Part shown: piece by piece, positions 22,260-32,897 of the stretch
Position numbering within the stretch: the first letter of the stretch is position 1
Layout of the letters: each line of letters starts with the position of its first letter
NCBI RefSeq assembly: GCF_052857255.1
Contig: NC_135497.1
Location: 119,984,744 to 120,048,743, forward strand
Reading direction: 5' to 3'
Source of the DNA: Amblyomma americanum
Lineage: Eukaryota > Arthropoda > Arachnida > Ixodida > Ixodidae
Length of the DNA stretch: 64,000 nucleotides
Notes under the pieces: model-generated
The model's database searches: none
Told to the model about the DNA's origin: nothing
What the model saw: the letters and a program-made list of their open reading frames with translations, nothing else
Position numbers and translations under genes: made by a program

Positions 22260-23235
22260 GATGATAAGCTGATTACTACAGGCAGGTGATGGCTTCCATA
22301 GGGGTTGTCGAGGGCACCCCATTTAAATGTCCATAAAACAGAGGGTGAACTAAAAGATAGACCTAAGCAGTTCTTCCAGTGCTTGGGGAGTAGTACGTGT
22401 GCTCTCCTGTATTCAGTTCGCAGACACTAATGCTCAGAATAAAATCTAAAATGTGACCTTTAGTGCCAGTTTGTCTACATCCCCCCCAAAATTCAGGGGG
22501 GCACTTTGTTGACCTAAAGTGCGGTGAGGCGAAAGCCTTAAGCGCGATGTTGCTGCTTGTGTCACTGATGTGTGGTTAAGGTGTTAAGTACACAATTGTT
22601 ACTACATATGCGTTGCGCTAGGAGGGAGGTTGCGTAGCACCCGACTCGGTCGACAGCGGCGAGGCGTCTGGCGCGCGCGCCGGTGGCGCCACCTCGCGCA
22701 TGCGCAGTGAACTGCCAAAGGCGCAACATGGCCTCCGCGATCACCCACAAAGGGGTGAACTCTGAGGCCATGGGCGCAAGGTCGTAACGGACGGACGGAC
22801 GCGAGCATGAGCTATTAAAGGCTTTCGCTTTAAAAGAGCGGTGGCCATTCGCCAATTACCAGATATGTCTCTGGAAGCTGCTTTAAATGTGCTTCCAAGT
22901 CGTGGAGTGCTACTGTGAGATGTGGTTCGAGATATATAGAACATACTGTGATAACTTTAAAATGAGCAACAGTGATTGCAACACCTTCATATTTGGTCTG
23001 TGTTTTGATTCCCTCGAGCTGCAATACCACTCTGAGCGACAATAGCAACACCTCCAGAGAGTCTAGACGTCTTCTCTCAGTCGCAACTAAAGACCCTGCA
23101 TTTCTTTAAAATATTCTTGTTTTGAAGTCCTAACTTCGTCTCCTGCAAACACAACGCCACCGGCGAGATTGAATTCAATAGATCTGCGACAGCACTGTAG
23201 TTTTTCAAAAGTCCACGACAGTTTCAATGTTTAGG
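22260..23235 (-). pseudogene. LINE-A endonuclease pseudogene (APE type)
   Basis: Near 23220-23050 the minus strand reads LQWNCRGLLKNY, then VALCLQETKLG, then SGGVAIVAQSG. These are the asparagine, glutamate and GG-V motifs of apurinic-endonuclease-like LINE nickases. After a frame change, ITVCSIYL and LPETYLVIGE follow (23000-22845). A MITE at 22527-22832 then splits the domain. Beyond it ILDFILSISVCELNTGEHTY is readable at about 22455-22400. The enzyme nicks the target to prime reverse transcription. Frameshifts and the insertion make this copy dead. Confidence 0.75.
22527..22832. mobile_element. MITE inserted in the LINE-A endonuclease
   Basis: The ends carry GCGAAAGCCTTAA at 22529 and TTAAAGGCTTTCGC at about 22815-22828, an inverted terminus of about 13 bp. 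The flanks AAAGTGCGGTG (22516-22526) and AAAGAGCGGTG (22833-22843) form an 11-bp duplication with one mismatch. Removing the insert and one flank brings the two endonuclease halves together. An 8-11-bp duplication fits hAT or Mutator-like elements. The interior is CpG-rich with GGCGCC repeats and has no coding capacity. Confidence 0.6.
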
Positions 23236-23299
23236 AAAGCCATGTCTAAAGAACCCTGGGGATAGGATTAAAACCTATGTTCGCGAATTTTCTGCGCCC

Positions 23300-24760
23300 G
23301 CTATTCGGTCTTTTTGTTTTTGTCTAGAGAGCTGCGTTGCCGCTGCAGCAGGGGCGAGCCTGCAGTTGTGTCCATCGCCTCACTAGAGGCGATGAAAGGC
23401 CGCGGAGAACCCGCGGGTATATGTTTTTAGGCCTCTCTCGATGGGGAGAAGCCTTGCGGGCTCTCGACGTAAGGGCCGACGGGCCCTTTTTCAGAGGTGG
23501 CAGGAGCCTCGCTGCGTCTGCCCGGGGCGTGGATGGTCCTGCCTCGGGCCGTACGTGGCCTGGGGAGATGCCGAAGCCCGGTGTGTTGTCCTGCTCCGTC
23601 GCACCACATCGGCGAAATTTGTTTTTGCCGAGAACAAGAGTGTGCCCTGTGTCTGCGTAAATCGCTGTCGTGCTTCTGTAAAAGTTATTTATCTTTTATC
23701 CTTATAGTTACCCACTTTTCCGTTCTCCAGGTCGGACACAACCTCGAGTACGTGGGGTGGTCACTTTCACACCGCGCACAGTGATGCAGCATTGTAGTCC
23801 TCGGATTCGTGATCCCTGATGCACATTTGGCGCAGGTTTGGCGGCCGCGACAACTCTGCGAGCCATGGTCGAATCTTTGCCACTTGAAGCTCCGTCGAGG
23901 ATTTGGGCGGAAGTTATTGTTTGGTTTATGACGGCTTAACGTCTCAAAGCGACTCAGGCTATGAGGGACGCCGTAGTGAAGGACTCCGGAAATTTCGACC
24001 ACCTGGGGTCCTTTAACGTGCACTGACATTGCACAGCACACGGGCCTCTAGAATTTCGCCTCCATCGAACCCGCGTCTTTCGGGTCAGTAGCCGAGTGCC
24101 ATAACCGCTAAGCAACCGCGGCGGCGGTCGTTCAGTTATGTTCACATATCCTCCTTGTATGTATTCTGAGAGCTGGCTGGAGCCAGACTTCAGGACTAAG
24201 TGCTTTGTGGGTACTTTTTTATCTTGACATGATTTTTATTTTCATTCGGCGGCATTAGGGATGTTTTGGTCCTTGAGGCCCACCAACATTTCTCCGGTGA
24301 GAGTGAGGAGAGTGAGTAATTCGTGTTCAGAAATCACATCTTTCACTGTGTATATGGATCGACGAGCACTGATGGAGACAGCGATGTTTCCAAAAGTCAC
24401 TATATTTGGGAGTCTGGAGTATTATATTTTATCACGGATTTGGAGGAGCAGGTCGCCGCCGGCTAGTTTCGTCACCTTGCAGCCAAGACATCAGTCAGGG
24501 ATTTAGAAACGATGAGCGGAGGTGTTTTCCTGGCTGGTTCGTCTGCTTATTCACCAGGTACCACATACAACGGGAAAACTTGTTTCCTGAAAGAACTGTG
24601 CAGGTGCTTCAGTCTCCCTCTTTTGTGATGGAGAGGGGGAGCCATAAAATGTATGTGTTGCTAGGCCGTGGTGCCAGCCGCCCACCATGGCGCCCAACGA
24701 GGGGACGAGGCAAAAATCCTGCCCACGCCAGCTGTACATCCGAACTATAAACCAATATGG
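23300..24760 (-). pseudogene. LINE-A ORF1 (gag-like, zinc knuckles) pseudogene
   Basis: Readable parts on the minus strand: TPPLIVSKSLTDVLAA near 24530-24480, GGDLLLQIRDKI near 24455, SISAHRSIHTVKDVISEHEL near 24370, EMLVGLKDQN near 24280. After a SINE insertion come the knuckles RSFKWQRFDHGSQSCRGRQT and CAKCA (23920-23850), then HCARCESDHPTYSRLCPTW. The first knuckle has lost a cysteine (W in KWQRF). ORF1 proteins of this type bind element RNA in cytoplasmic particles. Stops and frameshifts abound. Start and stop codons are not certain. Confidence 0.75.
23917..24123 (-). repeat. Ruka-like SINE inside LINE-A ORF1
   Basis: On the minus strand the head GCCGCCGCGGTTGCTTAGCGG is followed by a shortened middle. 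About 25 bases around the B box are missing compared with other copies. The GTGCACGTTAAAGGACCCC body and a TTTGAGACGTTAAGCCGTC end complete it. It separates GGYVNI-type ORF1 sequence from the zinc knuckles, so it inserted into LINE-A. Confidence 0.85.
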
Positions 24761-25160
24761 CGTAACGCAGGGTATTTCGCCACGCGAGGTTAACCCTAGC
24801 CGCCAGAAAAAAGGAAAAACCAAGAAGGTAGGAGGAAACAGGAGATCAGTGAGATAGAAGATAGAGAAGTGAAATACTGAAAGGGGGCAGGAAAAGGTGA
24901 CTGCCGATTTCCTCCGGGTTGGCCTGTCCAGAGGTGCCGTCTGCAGGAAGCTGGAGCTGAAGTGGTGTGTTGCCTCCGCCGAGGGGCTTTTAAGGTCCAA
25001 ACACTCAGCGTCGGCTCAACCACCAGCATCTCCTTTTCTCCGGACACGGCTATGCGTAGGTGCTCGGGGTCCGCGTGGTGTCGCACAGTACACAAAAACA
25101 TCTGCTTTAACAGATGCCTCCTCCGAGCGAACGCATTCACTAGGTCCACTTTAATTCAAC
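24760..25160 (-). other. LINE-A 5' leader
   Basis: This stretch on the minus strand precedes ORF1. It begins around CCTAGTGAATGCGTTCGC and contains AGGCATCTGTTAAAGCAGAT and a C/T-rich middle. It has an open frame at 25149-24796 without known domains, which I read as leader sequence rather than protein. The 5' boundary is approximate. Confidence 0.45.
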
Positions 25161-25368
25161 CTGAACTAACCAGCCTTCGCAGCGACTGAAGAGACTCGTG
25201 AGGGGCCTTTATGGGGATTTCTTAAGCAAAATTGCTGACACCTTCAATTTCCTCACGGTGCGCTTTTTTTAGATTACCTCTATAGCCTCTCCAGAAAGCA
25301 GATGACTCAGGTAACTACTGAGTATTTGTTTTCCATGCCATTGTATCGGGAGCCATTTCTGGGGTTTC

Positions 25369-25757
25369 TTGAGAACAGTGTTTGAAAACGTGTTAAGCGA
25401 ATGTGCATTTCAACTGTTGCAAAAAAGTCCTCCTTTAAACTGCACACATCGAAGCTGCCTGCCAAGGCATGGCTTCATGCTAAGGAGATGTTTGTGCCGT
25501 GGGCGGTGGATTGCTGCCTGTACAATACACCGGAGGCCATTGACAATTGTTTTATTCTATGCACTGATGCTATGTTCTTCTGGGACATATTACAGCGAAC
25601 GCCTAAGAAGTACATTGAAATTCCACCCTACAGTATCAGTTTTGTGCCTGTTGAGAAAACTTGCGTTGTGCCATGTGATCTATTGATGTTGATGGGACTA
25701 TTTAGTTCCTGGAAGAGCCGTATGATGGACCGCCACTCTGAAACACCGCGGTTATGA
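25369..25757 (+). pseudogene. LINE ORF2 C-terminal zinc-binding domain (zf-RVT type) fragment
   Basis: Frame 25401-25757 reads LPAKAWLHAKEMFVPWAVDC, then CCLYNTPEAIDNCFILCTDA, then FFWDILQRTPKKYIEIPPYS. The order W..M.VPW...C..C.....I.HCF..C.DA.FFWD is the pattern of the reverse-transcriptase zinc-binding domain found after RT in LINEs. Here the expected histidine before CF is asparagine (DNCF). The frame ends at 25757 and a 3' UTR with AATAAAG near 25979 follows. It belongs to a different LINE clade from LINE-A, with 5' truncation. Confidence 0.6.
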
Positions 25758-25992
25758 AAATCTCTGTTCAGTGAGCAGTGCGCTTTGGTGCGGGGAGTGT
25801 ACGCTGCCCTGGAAGAGCCGCCTAGCTGGCTCCCCTATCTAGATGCATGTGTGTGCCTCCCAGAAATTTGATGTTTGGGGAGGTGGGGACATGGGGCTAT
25901 GGTGGGCTCGTATTACGCAGCCTAGTGTTTGGCGCCATGAGCATATTCAGATTTTGCTTTACGCCAATTTTTCCATGCAATAAAGAAAAAAA

Positions 25993-26062
25993 AGACCCTT
26001 CGTGGCCTATGCGTAGTGTGCACGTCTTGCAGTGCGGAGGTTCTGGGTTCAATTCACATCCA
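25993..26062 (+). repeat. tRNA-like SINE head fragment
   Basis: CGTGGCCTATGCGTAGTG resembles an A box, and GAGGTTCTGGGTTCAATTC a B box about 38 bases further on. This is the layout of a tRNA-derived SINE head, but no acceptor stem pairs well, so a genuine tRNA gene is unlikely. A Ruka-like SINE inserted immediately after it. Confidence 0.4.
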
Positions 26063-26075
26063 AACCCAAATAACG

Positions 26076-26387
26076 CACCCGCCGCGGTTGCTCAGTGGTT
26101 AGGGCGCTCGGCTACTGATCCGGATTTCCCGGGTTCGAACCCGACTGCGGCGGCTGCGTTTTAATGGAGGCAAAACGCTAAGGCGCCCGTGTGCTGTGCG
26201 ATGTCAGTGCACGTTAAAGATTCCCAGGTGGTCGAAATTATTCCCGAGCCCTCCACTACGGCACTTCTTTCTTCCTTTCTTCTTTCACTCCCTTCGTCAT
26301 CCCTTCCCTTACGGCGCGGTTCAGGTGTCCAACGATATATGATACAGATACTGCGTCATTTCCTTTCCCCCAAAACCAAATATTGTT
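26076..26387 (+). repeat. Ruka-like SINE, long subfamily, with target duplication
   Basis: The head GCCGCGGTTGCTCAGTGG is followed by the B box GGGTTCGAACCC. The body contains GTGCACGTTAAAGATTCCC and a T/C-rich extension (TTCCTTTCTTCTTTC), and the element ends CCCCCAAAACCAAATATTG. The 13-bp duplication AACCCAAATAACG is perfect at 26063-26075 and 26388-26400. The same subfamily occurs at 13363-13525 and 53547-53826. Confidence 0.9.
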
Positions 26388-26681
26388 AACCCAAATAACG
26401 AAATTTTATTTTCAGTTCAATTACTTTTATTTGGTTACAGGTACCTCCCTGAGAAATTTGGCTTCAGTCTAGAGATTCTTTGACCTATTCCTGAATTTTA
26501 TTAAGTCTGGTCCCAACGACATTTTTTGCTCACAGCCAACGACGCTGACAACAACGCTGGCGCCGGCTTTTCTGCGACGCGTGACAGCTGTCGCGCTAAA
26601 AATCTGGCAATAGTGGCGCCGTTTCGCTAGTTGAGTGCCGTACATTATACTTTTGCTTTGCTTTTTCATGCCAAGAAAAGT

Positions 26682-26923
26682 TAGGTTTGGTTTAGGTTTA
26701 TAGGGGTTTAACGTCCCAAAGCAACTCAGGCTATGAGAGACGCCGTAGTGAAGGGCTCCGGAAATTTCGACCACCTGGGGTTCTTTAACGTGCACTGACA
26801 TCGCACAGTACACTGGCCTCTAGAATTTCGCCTCCATCGGAATTCGTCCGCCGCGGCCGGGATCAAACCCGCGTCTTTCGGGCCGGCAGCCGAGCGCCAT
26901 AACCACTCAGCCACCGCGGCGGC
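26682..26923 (-). repeat. Ruka-like SINE with target duplication
   Basis: The minus-strand head GCCGCCGCGGTGGCTGAGTGG, B box GGTTTGATCCCGG and body are well preserved, with the tail AAACCTAAACCAAACC. The 12-bp duplication GCCAAGAAAAGT is perfect at 26670-26681 and 26924-26935. Confidence 0.92.
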
Positions 26924-26935
26924 GCCAAGAAAAGT

Positions 26936-28249
26936 CACCTATTCGTTTCAGATCAAGAGTTATGCACGTATTCATGGCAACAGTTTACATGTTAATTTAG
27001 ACACGTGAGAGGGCACCGCGCCTAAAATTCGGCGTTCATTGGGTCCTTACAGGCTGTACGAATGGCTTCAACACGAAGCTCGATTTACATTGACCACCCT
27101 GTGCAGACTGAAGCCTACGAAAGAAGTTGGGCTGTGCCGAAGGCGACACATGTTACCTATATACATTCATGTGAAAATACGCGGTTCGCGTTCTCCTGCT
27201 TCATTGCCACTGTGTGGCATATCTGCTGCAATAGCAAAGTCTATTGCAGTTCGACAATGACCGAGCTGCCGGTTCCCGAGTGCTGGCTGCGCGTGCGGCG
27301 CCTACGGCACAGAGCCTCATGATTTAATATCGGCTAGCCAATAGCGCCACAGAGTGCATGCATCCGAGGCTCTGTCGGTCTGCATGGTTTGCTCCTTTTA
27401 AGACCACCGGATTAATTAATATTTTAATAAATATGTTAGACACACATTATACCTCTCTTTCGTGAGCGACAGCATTGAATCGGCGCCTGCATGCATTCTG
27501 CCGGCGGTGCTTGCCGCAAGACAGACATGCTGAAGTCGCACTTCTCGCGATAGGCAAATGCTCCCGCTCTAGCTATCATGCCAGACCGCCGCAGAAATCT
27601 GGCGGAGCGTTGACAGTCACCTACATATACAGCGGTTGATCAGAAGAATAACGCTTAATGCACAGTTCACAGGTGTCGTAGGCAGTGGATAGAGGGAGGC
27701 CACAAAATTAGCTCGAAGTTTTTCATCCTATAGAAAAGAAATGGTGCTCGCTCAGCATGAACCCGTCGCTATCGGCACGAGCTGTTTATTGTGTGCTAAA
27801 TTTCAGATGTTTTGCACTATTGGAAGAACTCAGCATTAAGTTACACACTTCAGTCAGTAAATACGGAAAAGACGACACGTGATAGCTAATCAGGGGAGAA
27901 AGCGAACGCAGATTTGAAAATGTTGCTTCTCACATAAAGAGGTGCGCTTGCGGTCAATGACGTCAACAACAACAAAAAAAGTCGCCGTTTTTCAGGTGCT
28001 TTTCGATAGACGCAATGTAGACGACGACTTCGATGAACCACGGACATGACAAGAAATACAGCGGCAGCTGGGAACCCGCGGAATGCCTCCACATTTTCAG
28101 GGACTGACCTGCCTTAGGGACTGGCGTCGTTCGACGTTGTCTTTAATTAAGCTCAAATAGCTGCGAGCGAACCCGGATTACCGCGTTTCTCTCGCGCCCT
28201 CCACCACGCTTTGCTACTAAGCGCAATTAGCCACTATTACTCGACGCCT
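26936..28249. other. Intergenic, nothing identified
   Basis: No repeat head, conserved exon or inverted-repeat element is supported. Short plus-strand frames at 27039-27322 overlap each other and have no recognised domain. Confidence 0.5.
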
Positions 28250-28930
28250 GCTCAGCCCCATGTAACAGGCCTCTTATACGGCCACTCGAAGTTGTCTCGG
28301 ACTTCCGCGCGATAAGAGTCGCAGCTGCTGACCCCCCAGGAGCAACCTTGATTCGCGTCGTCGTGCACGAGGCTGACTGTGCTCAAGGGCGTTGCTGGAA
28401 AAGGGTTCGTTCCGGCTGAAGGCGACAAGCGACGCGTCGTTTTCCATCGTGTAGAGCTGATCGCGCAGCCCGAGAGGCGTTGCCTGCCGCCGGCGAGCGC
28501 GTTCCTGCCGCACCGAAGTCGCCGCCGCATGCACGCGCGCACAGGAAGGAAAGTGACGCGCCAGCCAACAAGACGGACGGGCGGAAAAGGCGCGACCTGT
28601 CGCAAAGTTCGTCGACAGCGCGCTGTGTGCGAAACATCCCGCAGGGACAGTGACAACAAGGAGCGATGGACCGCTGAGAGCGCCGGCTTACCGCAACAAA
28701 AAAGCGTCCCTCCCTCGATGGCTCTCCTTCTGGCAGCTTCCTTGCGAAACCGGGCCCGTGTAGCACACACCGAACGAGCACCCTCGCCCAGTCCGCTTTC
28801 GCGTGATCCCGAAGAGGCACGCTCACTGTCGATGCAACTTGCTCGACCGAACAGGGAGCGTCTGCCGCTGATCCGTTTGGCGCACGAACACCACTACTGT
28901 GTCGTGGATTAAGCGCTATTCGTCCAACTC
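28250..28930. promoter_or_regulatory. GC- and CpG-rich block, possible promoter region
   Basis: CpG is dense and long frames are open simultaneously on both strands (28252-28770 minus, 28383-28826 minus, 28379-28912 plus), each rich in arginine, alanine and proline. None has a domain I recognise, so composition explains them better than coding. It may mark a promoter, but no TATA box or adjoining exon was identified. Confidence 0.2.
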
Positions 28931-29816
28931 CGAGATGGAAGCCTGCAAACGCTGAAAGGAACGGAGGGCGACGCGCAGCCGCATAGCGGGAGCGCTTCTA
29001 AGGCTGCTTTCTGTTTCACTTTTGGGCAGAAACTCCGACGTTGCCTCTCTGCTTTGCTTTCGTCACCGCCCTCTGGTTACGCCTCTGTGCAGTACATTTT
29101 ATGCGCATTTCGTAGCTCCTAATTGGCTCATGCGTGCGCCCTCCTCTTGCGAAACCTGCCTCGTTGTTCTTAAAATGACCAGCAAGGGACCATCTTGTCG
29201 TCAATGCACTCGGGCGTAACCGCATATGATAAGTTTAACCAGAATTTCTTCATGCGGTGTAGACGTGTCGGTTTTTATGCCGAAGAGCACGCCGGTGAGT
29301 GCCGGGCATTCGCAGCGCAGTGAAGTAGCAGCTAAAGCCAAGAATACCAAACGGGGTCAGAGTGAAAAACTCACTCGGGGCGGAAAGACAGCGCTATCAC
29401 TTTTCAACACCGAGGAACCATTTTCCCACCATTTCGATAAGACAACTACTATAATGTTACTGATAGCCGAGAGGAGACGTTTGATATGCATGCTGCGAGA
29501 AAATGAGGACACCTGCGTGGACTACCAGCAGATTGTGCGTTTATTTCGTAACTGCGCACAGGCTAAGGACCGTTTCACGGGTTTCTGTCCGGTTGGAACT
29601 CAGTCGCTGCGTCGGTGTGATTGCTCTGCGACCATTGTGGATCATATTCTTCCAATGTGCCAGCGATTGACAAATGCGGTGAATTCTTGTCACATGCGGG
29701 CATGTGGGAGTTGCCGGCGGAAGGAGCGGAGCGGTGAGCCCGAGGAGGCAGCAAGCCTGCTTGCAGCTTCGACCGAATTCGTTGGTATGCGTTCCATGTG
29801 AAAGTACTCACCAGAA
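28931..29816. other. Intergenic, unsupported open frame
   Basis: A 191-codon plus-strand frame runs from 29226 to 29801. It has scattered cysteines near its end but no domain, signal peptide or splice context that I can defend. It stops just before a SINE target site. I treat the stretch as non-coding for now. Confidence 0.4.
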
Positions 29817-30051
29817 GGCCGCCGCGGTGGCTCAGTGGTTATGGTGCTCAGCTGGTGACCCGAAAGAAGCGTGTTCGATCCCGGCCTCCGCGGTCGCATT
29901 TCGATGGAGGCGAAACGCAAGAGGCCCGTGTACTACGCGATGTCAGTGCACGTTAAAGAACCCCAGGCGGTCGAAATTTCCGGAGCCCTTGACTACGGCG
30001 TCCCTCATAGACTGAGTCGCTTTGGGACGTTAAACCTCTATAAACCAAACC
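29817..30051 (+). repeat. Ruka-like SINE with target duplication
   Basis: Head GCCGCCGCGGTGGCTCAGTGG, a degraded B box TGTTCGATCCCGG, body GTGCACGTTAAAGAACCCC and end TTTGGGACGTTAAACCTC with a TATAAACCAAACC tail. The 14-bp duplication AGTACTCACCAGAA is perfect at 29803-29816 and 30052-30065. Confidence 0.93.
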
Positions 30052-30065
30052 AGTACTCACCAGAA

Positions 30066-32388
30066 ATCGCACAACCACATCATCAACTCGGCGGATTTTT
30101 CTAGTCGCGGCATGTGAGACGGGCCTAAGCCAACAAGACGGTTTTGCTGAGGACGTCATGGCCTGCCTTATGCGCAGGTTGTACAGTGAACTGGAAGCGC
30201 ATAATTAAAACCGTGCAGCACTACACGCTCAAAAACTCCTTGTTTACAAAGAAGTAGACGAACAAGCTTATCCAAGCAGACAGCCCATTGGATTATGATG
30301 ATACTGACGTTTTTTACGAAATCGACGCCACGCTACGGCGGCGCTGCGAACTAGTCAAGATAGGAACGGAGCGCTTGGGACGTCGTCGTTTGCTCAGTTG
30401 CTGTCGCTTCGCAGGCACATCCATACGTAGTTTTCATAGTTTTTCTACAAAAATATACATCAAGAGTTATGTTACAGGGATATTTGCCCGCTAACAAGAT
30501 AGAAAAGTCTGCAAGGTGTCACTGCGTAACTTTTCTGGCGCCAGCAGTATACAGAGTGAACATGGGAACAAGAAGTTTCCCAGCAGTAGTAGAACGCTTG
30601 CAGGATCATGACAGTCCCCTTCTTTTAAGCCATTGAGACTATATTTCCAAAAAGATGATCTACCTGGACTAGAAGATCATATGTAAATGCAAGGCGCTGT
30701 TTGTTAACATAGCTGAACACACAGTAGTTTTGCGTCTAATTGTTTCTGTAATGACAGTATACGTGTGTGGTGATAAAGTGCTGTTATCCTCGTAAAGAGC
30801 CGTGGGACGATAGGACGATTTCATTCGAATTTTATCTCAGTATGATTCTTTTTGCACTTCGTTATTGCTCCATTCCCTCGTTGTGATTGGAGTCAGTAAG
30901 ACAGACGGATAATGAGAATGTAATAAAATTGAACGAAAAGAGCTGTATAGCGGCCTTACATTTATTACATGCCTTCTGTCCATTGATTACAAACAGTGCG
31001 CGTAAAAGGCTGCTTCATTCTTCTCGCCTTCCATTTGTACACACGAGTAGAAATCTATGTTCAAGTTTAAAGTTGCACCTGTTTAATAAAATTCGTGAGC
31101 ACGGGTAAACGCAAATGGGCGCGCCTTTATCAGTTAAACTTCTGGGGGCCGTGACTGGTAAGCTTTTCTCGCTTGTTTGCAACGCGAGCACAAAACAAAT
31201 CGCTGACAATCGTTGTCATGCTTGCCTGTGTAGCTAAATGCAAAAAAATGCGTTTCTGGTTTTGTCATTCCCCCGTTCGTTGCACAAGAATTTTTGTCAT
31301 CGATGTCCCCGATATTGAATTATCGCCAAACCTCTTGTCGACCACCTAAGTACGTGCTGTTCTGCTGCGACGCCGGCCATTTTCAAACCCCAGACAGCGA
31401 TTTATTTCCCGTCTCTCGTTTATTCCTTTACACCCCCGGAAAACTAAAACCTGGCTCACATGAGGTTGCCACCATTGACCAATAAGCGCCAGCTGATAGT
31501 GAAATTTTAAAAGAAGCGCGATTCCGCCTAGGCTGCCTACAGGATAAGCCTTCTAGCAAGTTAAACAAAAATGGGAAGAAATGAGAGTGTCTTCCAGTTG
31601 TTTGTTGTATCTGCTTTTACCGGCACGGGAAAATCATCAAGCCACCAGGAAGAGGAAAAGTTATATCCTGCAGCATGCGCAGTCTTCTGCGCGTGCGGAG
31701 TCATAAATTCAAGGAAAGAACCGTGCCTTCCATTACTGCAACGACAAAGATGAGATCGTACCTTTCCACCGATCACGAAGGACAGTGCTGTCTTTCTAAG
31801 TGGCTTTTTTAGTTTCATCGAATATGAAATTAAGGCTTCAGTTTCGCATCTTCTTGTATTTATTTTCAGCAGCTCTCAAGGTGTTAGACTCGTAAATTGT
31901 CAACTCCCACGAAGAACAAGAAAGGGCAAACAGCGATTTCTTCATAGTACCCTAGCCATGATGTTCAGGCACAGCGTTTCTTTCTATCACGAAGTATCAA
32001 TTTCTCATAATCAAAACACAGAACACGGCAGTTTCGTCTACTCGCTCGACGAAAGAAATGACAGAAATATTACAGTGTTTCGTTAACAGAAACACCTCGG
32101 CTGCGTCGCCTACACCTTGATTTTGCGTTTACTCTGGTCTCGTAGCAATAATCTTCCTGAGCAGTAGGACTGCCGTGCACAAACAAGTTTGTGCTACGGG
32201 TTTTCCAAGTGCGGTACCAGCTGCTTCGCAAACTACTTCGAGGCAGTATTGGCCTTTCCTGACGAGTACATGCTTGCGACTCTGTTTTGAATATGCGTTG
32301 TTTCGTCCACCGATGCAATTTTCACACCATTCTTTTTCTTTTTATATTGAAATATTTGTTTAATTTGCTTTCTTCTCCCCGATATATT
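30066..32388. other. Intergenic, nothing identified
   Basis: Mixed composition. No SINE, LINE domain, inverted-repeat element or conserved exon was seen on either strand. Confidence 0.5.
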
Positions 32389-32536
32389 TTTTATCGCGAT
32401 AGCGTTAAATGCACCATTCAGCGGAAAACTCGTCCTTGTCGTCGGCCACCCTGGTTGCAGGTGGGACACCTAAGCTACGTGACGTTGATTGTGACGTCAT
32501 CACAATCTACCCATCTAGTTAAAATAATGATTGGTC

Positions 32537-32652
32537 GCGAGTGGTTGCTCGGGAAGAGCAACCTGGGATGCACAAGCGCCACCGGTGGCTGCGTTTGAAA
32601 CAGCCACCTGCCGGGGCAGTGGCGCATCGCTAAACCGCTGCACCACTGCGCC
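32537..32652 (-). repeat. SINE-2 copy
   Basis: On the minus strand it begins CTGGCGCAGTGGTGCAGCGG, passes through GCCACCGGTGGCGC, and ends around CCCAGGTTGCTCTTCCCGAG. This is the same order as the copy at 4320-4480. A Ruka-like SINE inserted at its head end (target copies at 32651-32665 and 32898-32912), so SINE-2 is older here. Confidence 0.6.
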
Positions 32653-32665
32653 AGGAGGGGTATGA

Positions 32666-32897
32666 TTTGGTTTCATAGGGGTTTAACGTCCCAAAGCAAC
32701 TTAGGCTATGAGTGACGCCGTAGTGAAGGGCTCCGGAAATTTCGACCACCTGGGGTTCTTTAACGTGCGCTGACATCGCACAGTACACGGGCCTCTAGAA
32801 TTTCGCCTCCATCGAAATTAGACCGCCGCGGCCGGGATCGAACCCGCGTCTTTCGGGCCGGCAGCCGAGCGCCATAACCACTCAGCCACCGCGGCGG
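32666..32897 (-). repeat. Ruka-like SINE with target duplication
   Basis: The minus-strand head GCCGCCGCGGTGGCTGAGTGG, B box GGGTTCGATCCCGG and body are nearly intact, with the tail CCTATGAAACCAAA. The 15-bp duplication CCAGGAGGGGTATGA is perfect at 32651-32665 and 32898-32912. By its intact promoter boxes and duplication this is among the youngest copies in the window. Confidence 0.95.

Larger units (their letters stand above)
18600..25160 (-). mobile_element. LINE-A: near full-length decayed non-LTR retrotransposon
   Basis: Read on the minus strand, all parts of a two-ORF LINE appear in order: a leader (25155-24760), ORF1 with zinc knuckles (24760-23300), APE-type endonuclease (23230-22260), reverse transcriptase (22250-19650), RNase H (19600-19200), a C-x2-C zinc tail (19152-18928) and a 3' UTR ending near 18600 with a CCATAAAACCCAG end. 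An RNase H after the RT points to the I/Jockey-type assemblage. Many stops and frame changes make it non-functional. A SINE (23917-24123) interrupts ORF1 and a MITE (22527-22832) interrupts the endonuclease. Confidence 0.8.

Noticed and set aside
24551..25149. 149- and 117-codon minus-strand frames as host genes
   Set aside because: They precede LINE-A ORF1 and end in a C/T-rich, hydrophobic low-complexity stretch, best read as the LINE leader.
26000..26160. Genuine tRNA genes (A and B box pairs here and at other SINE heads)
   Set aside because: The boxes are followed by SINE bodies and tails with target duplications, and no acceptor-stem cloverleaf is supported.
28252..28912. Overlapping 172-, 147- and 177-codon frames on both strands
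   Set aside because: High GC removes stop codons on both strands. The products are low-complexity Arg/Ala/Pro-rich with no motif.
29226..29801. 191-codon plus-strand frame
   Set aside because: No recognised domain, signal peptide, splice context or neighbouring exon. Its length is not exceptional in 64 kb.
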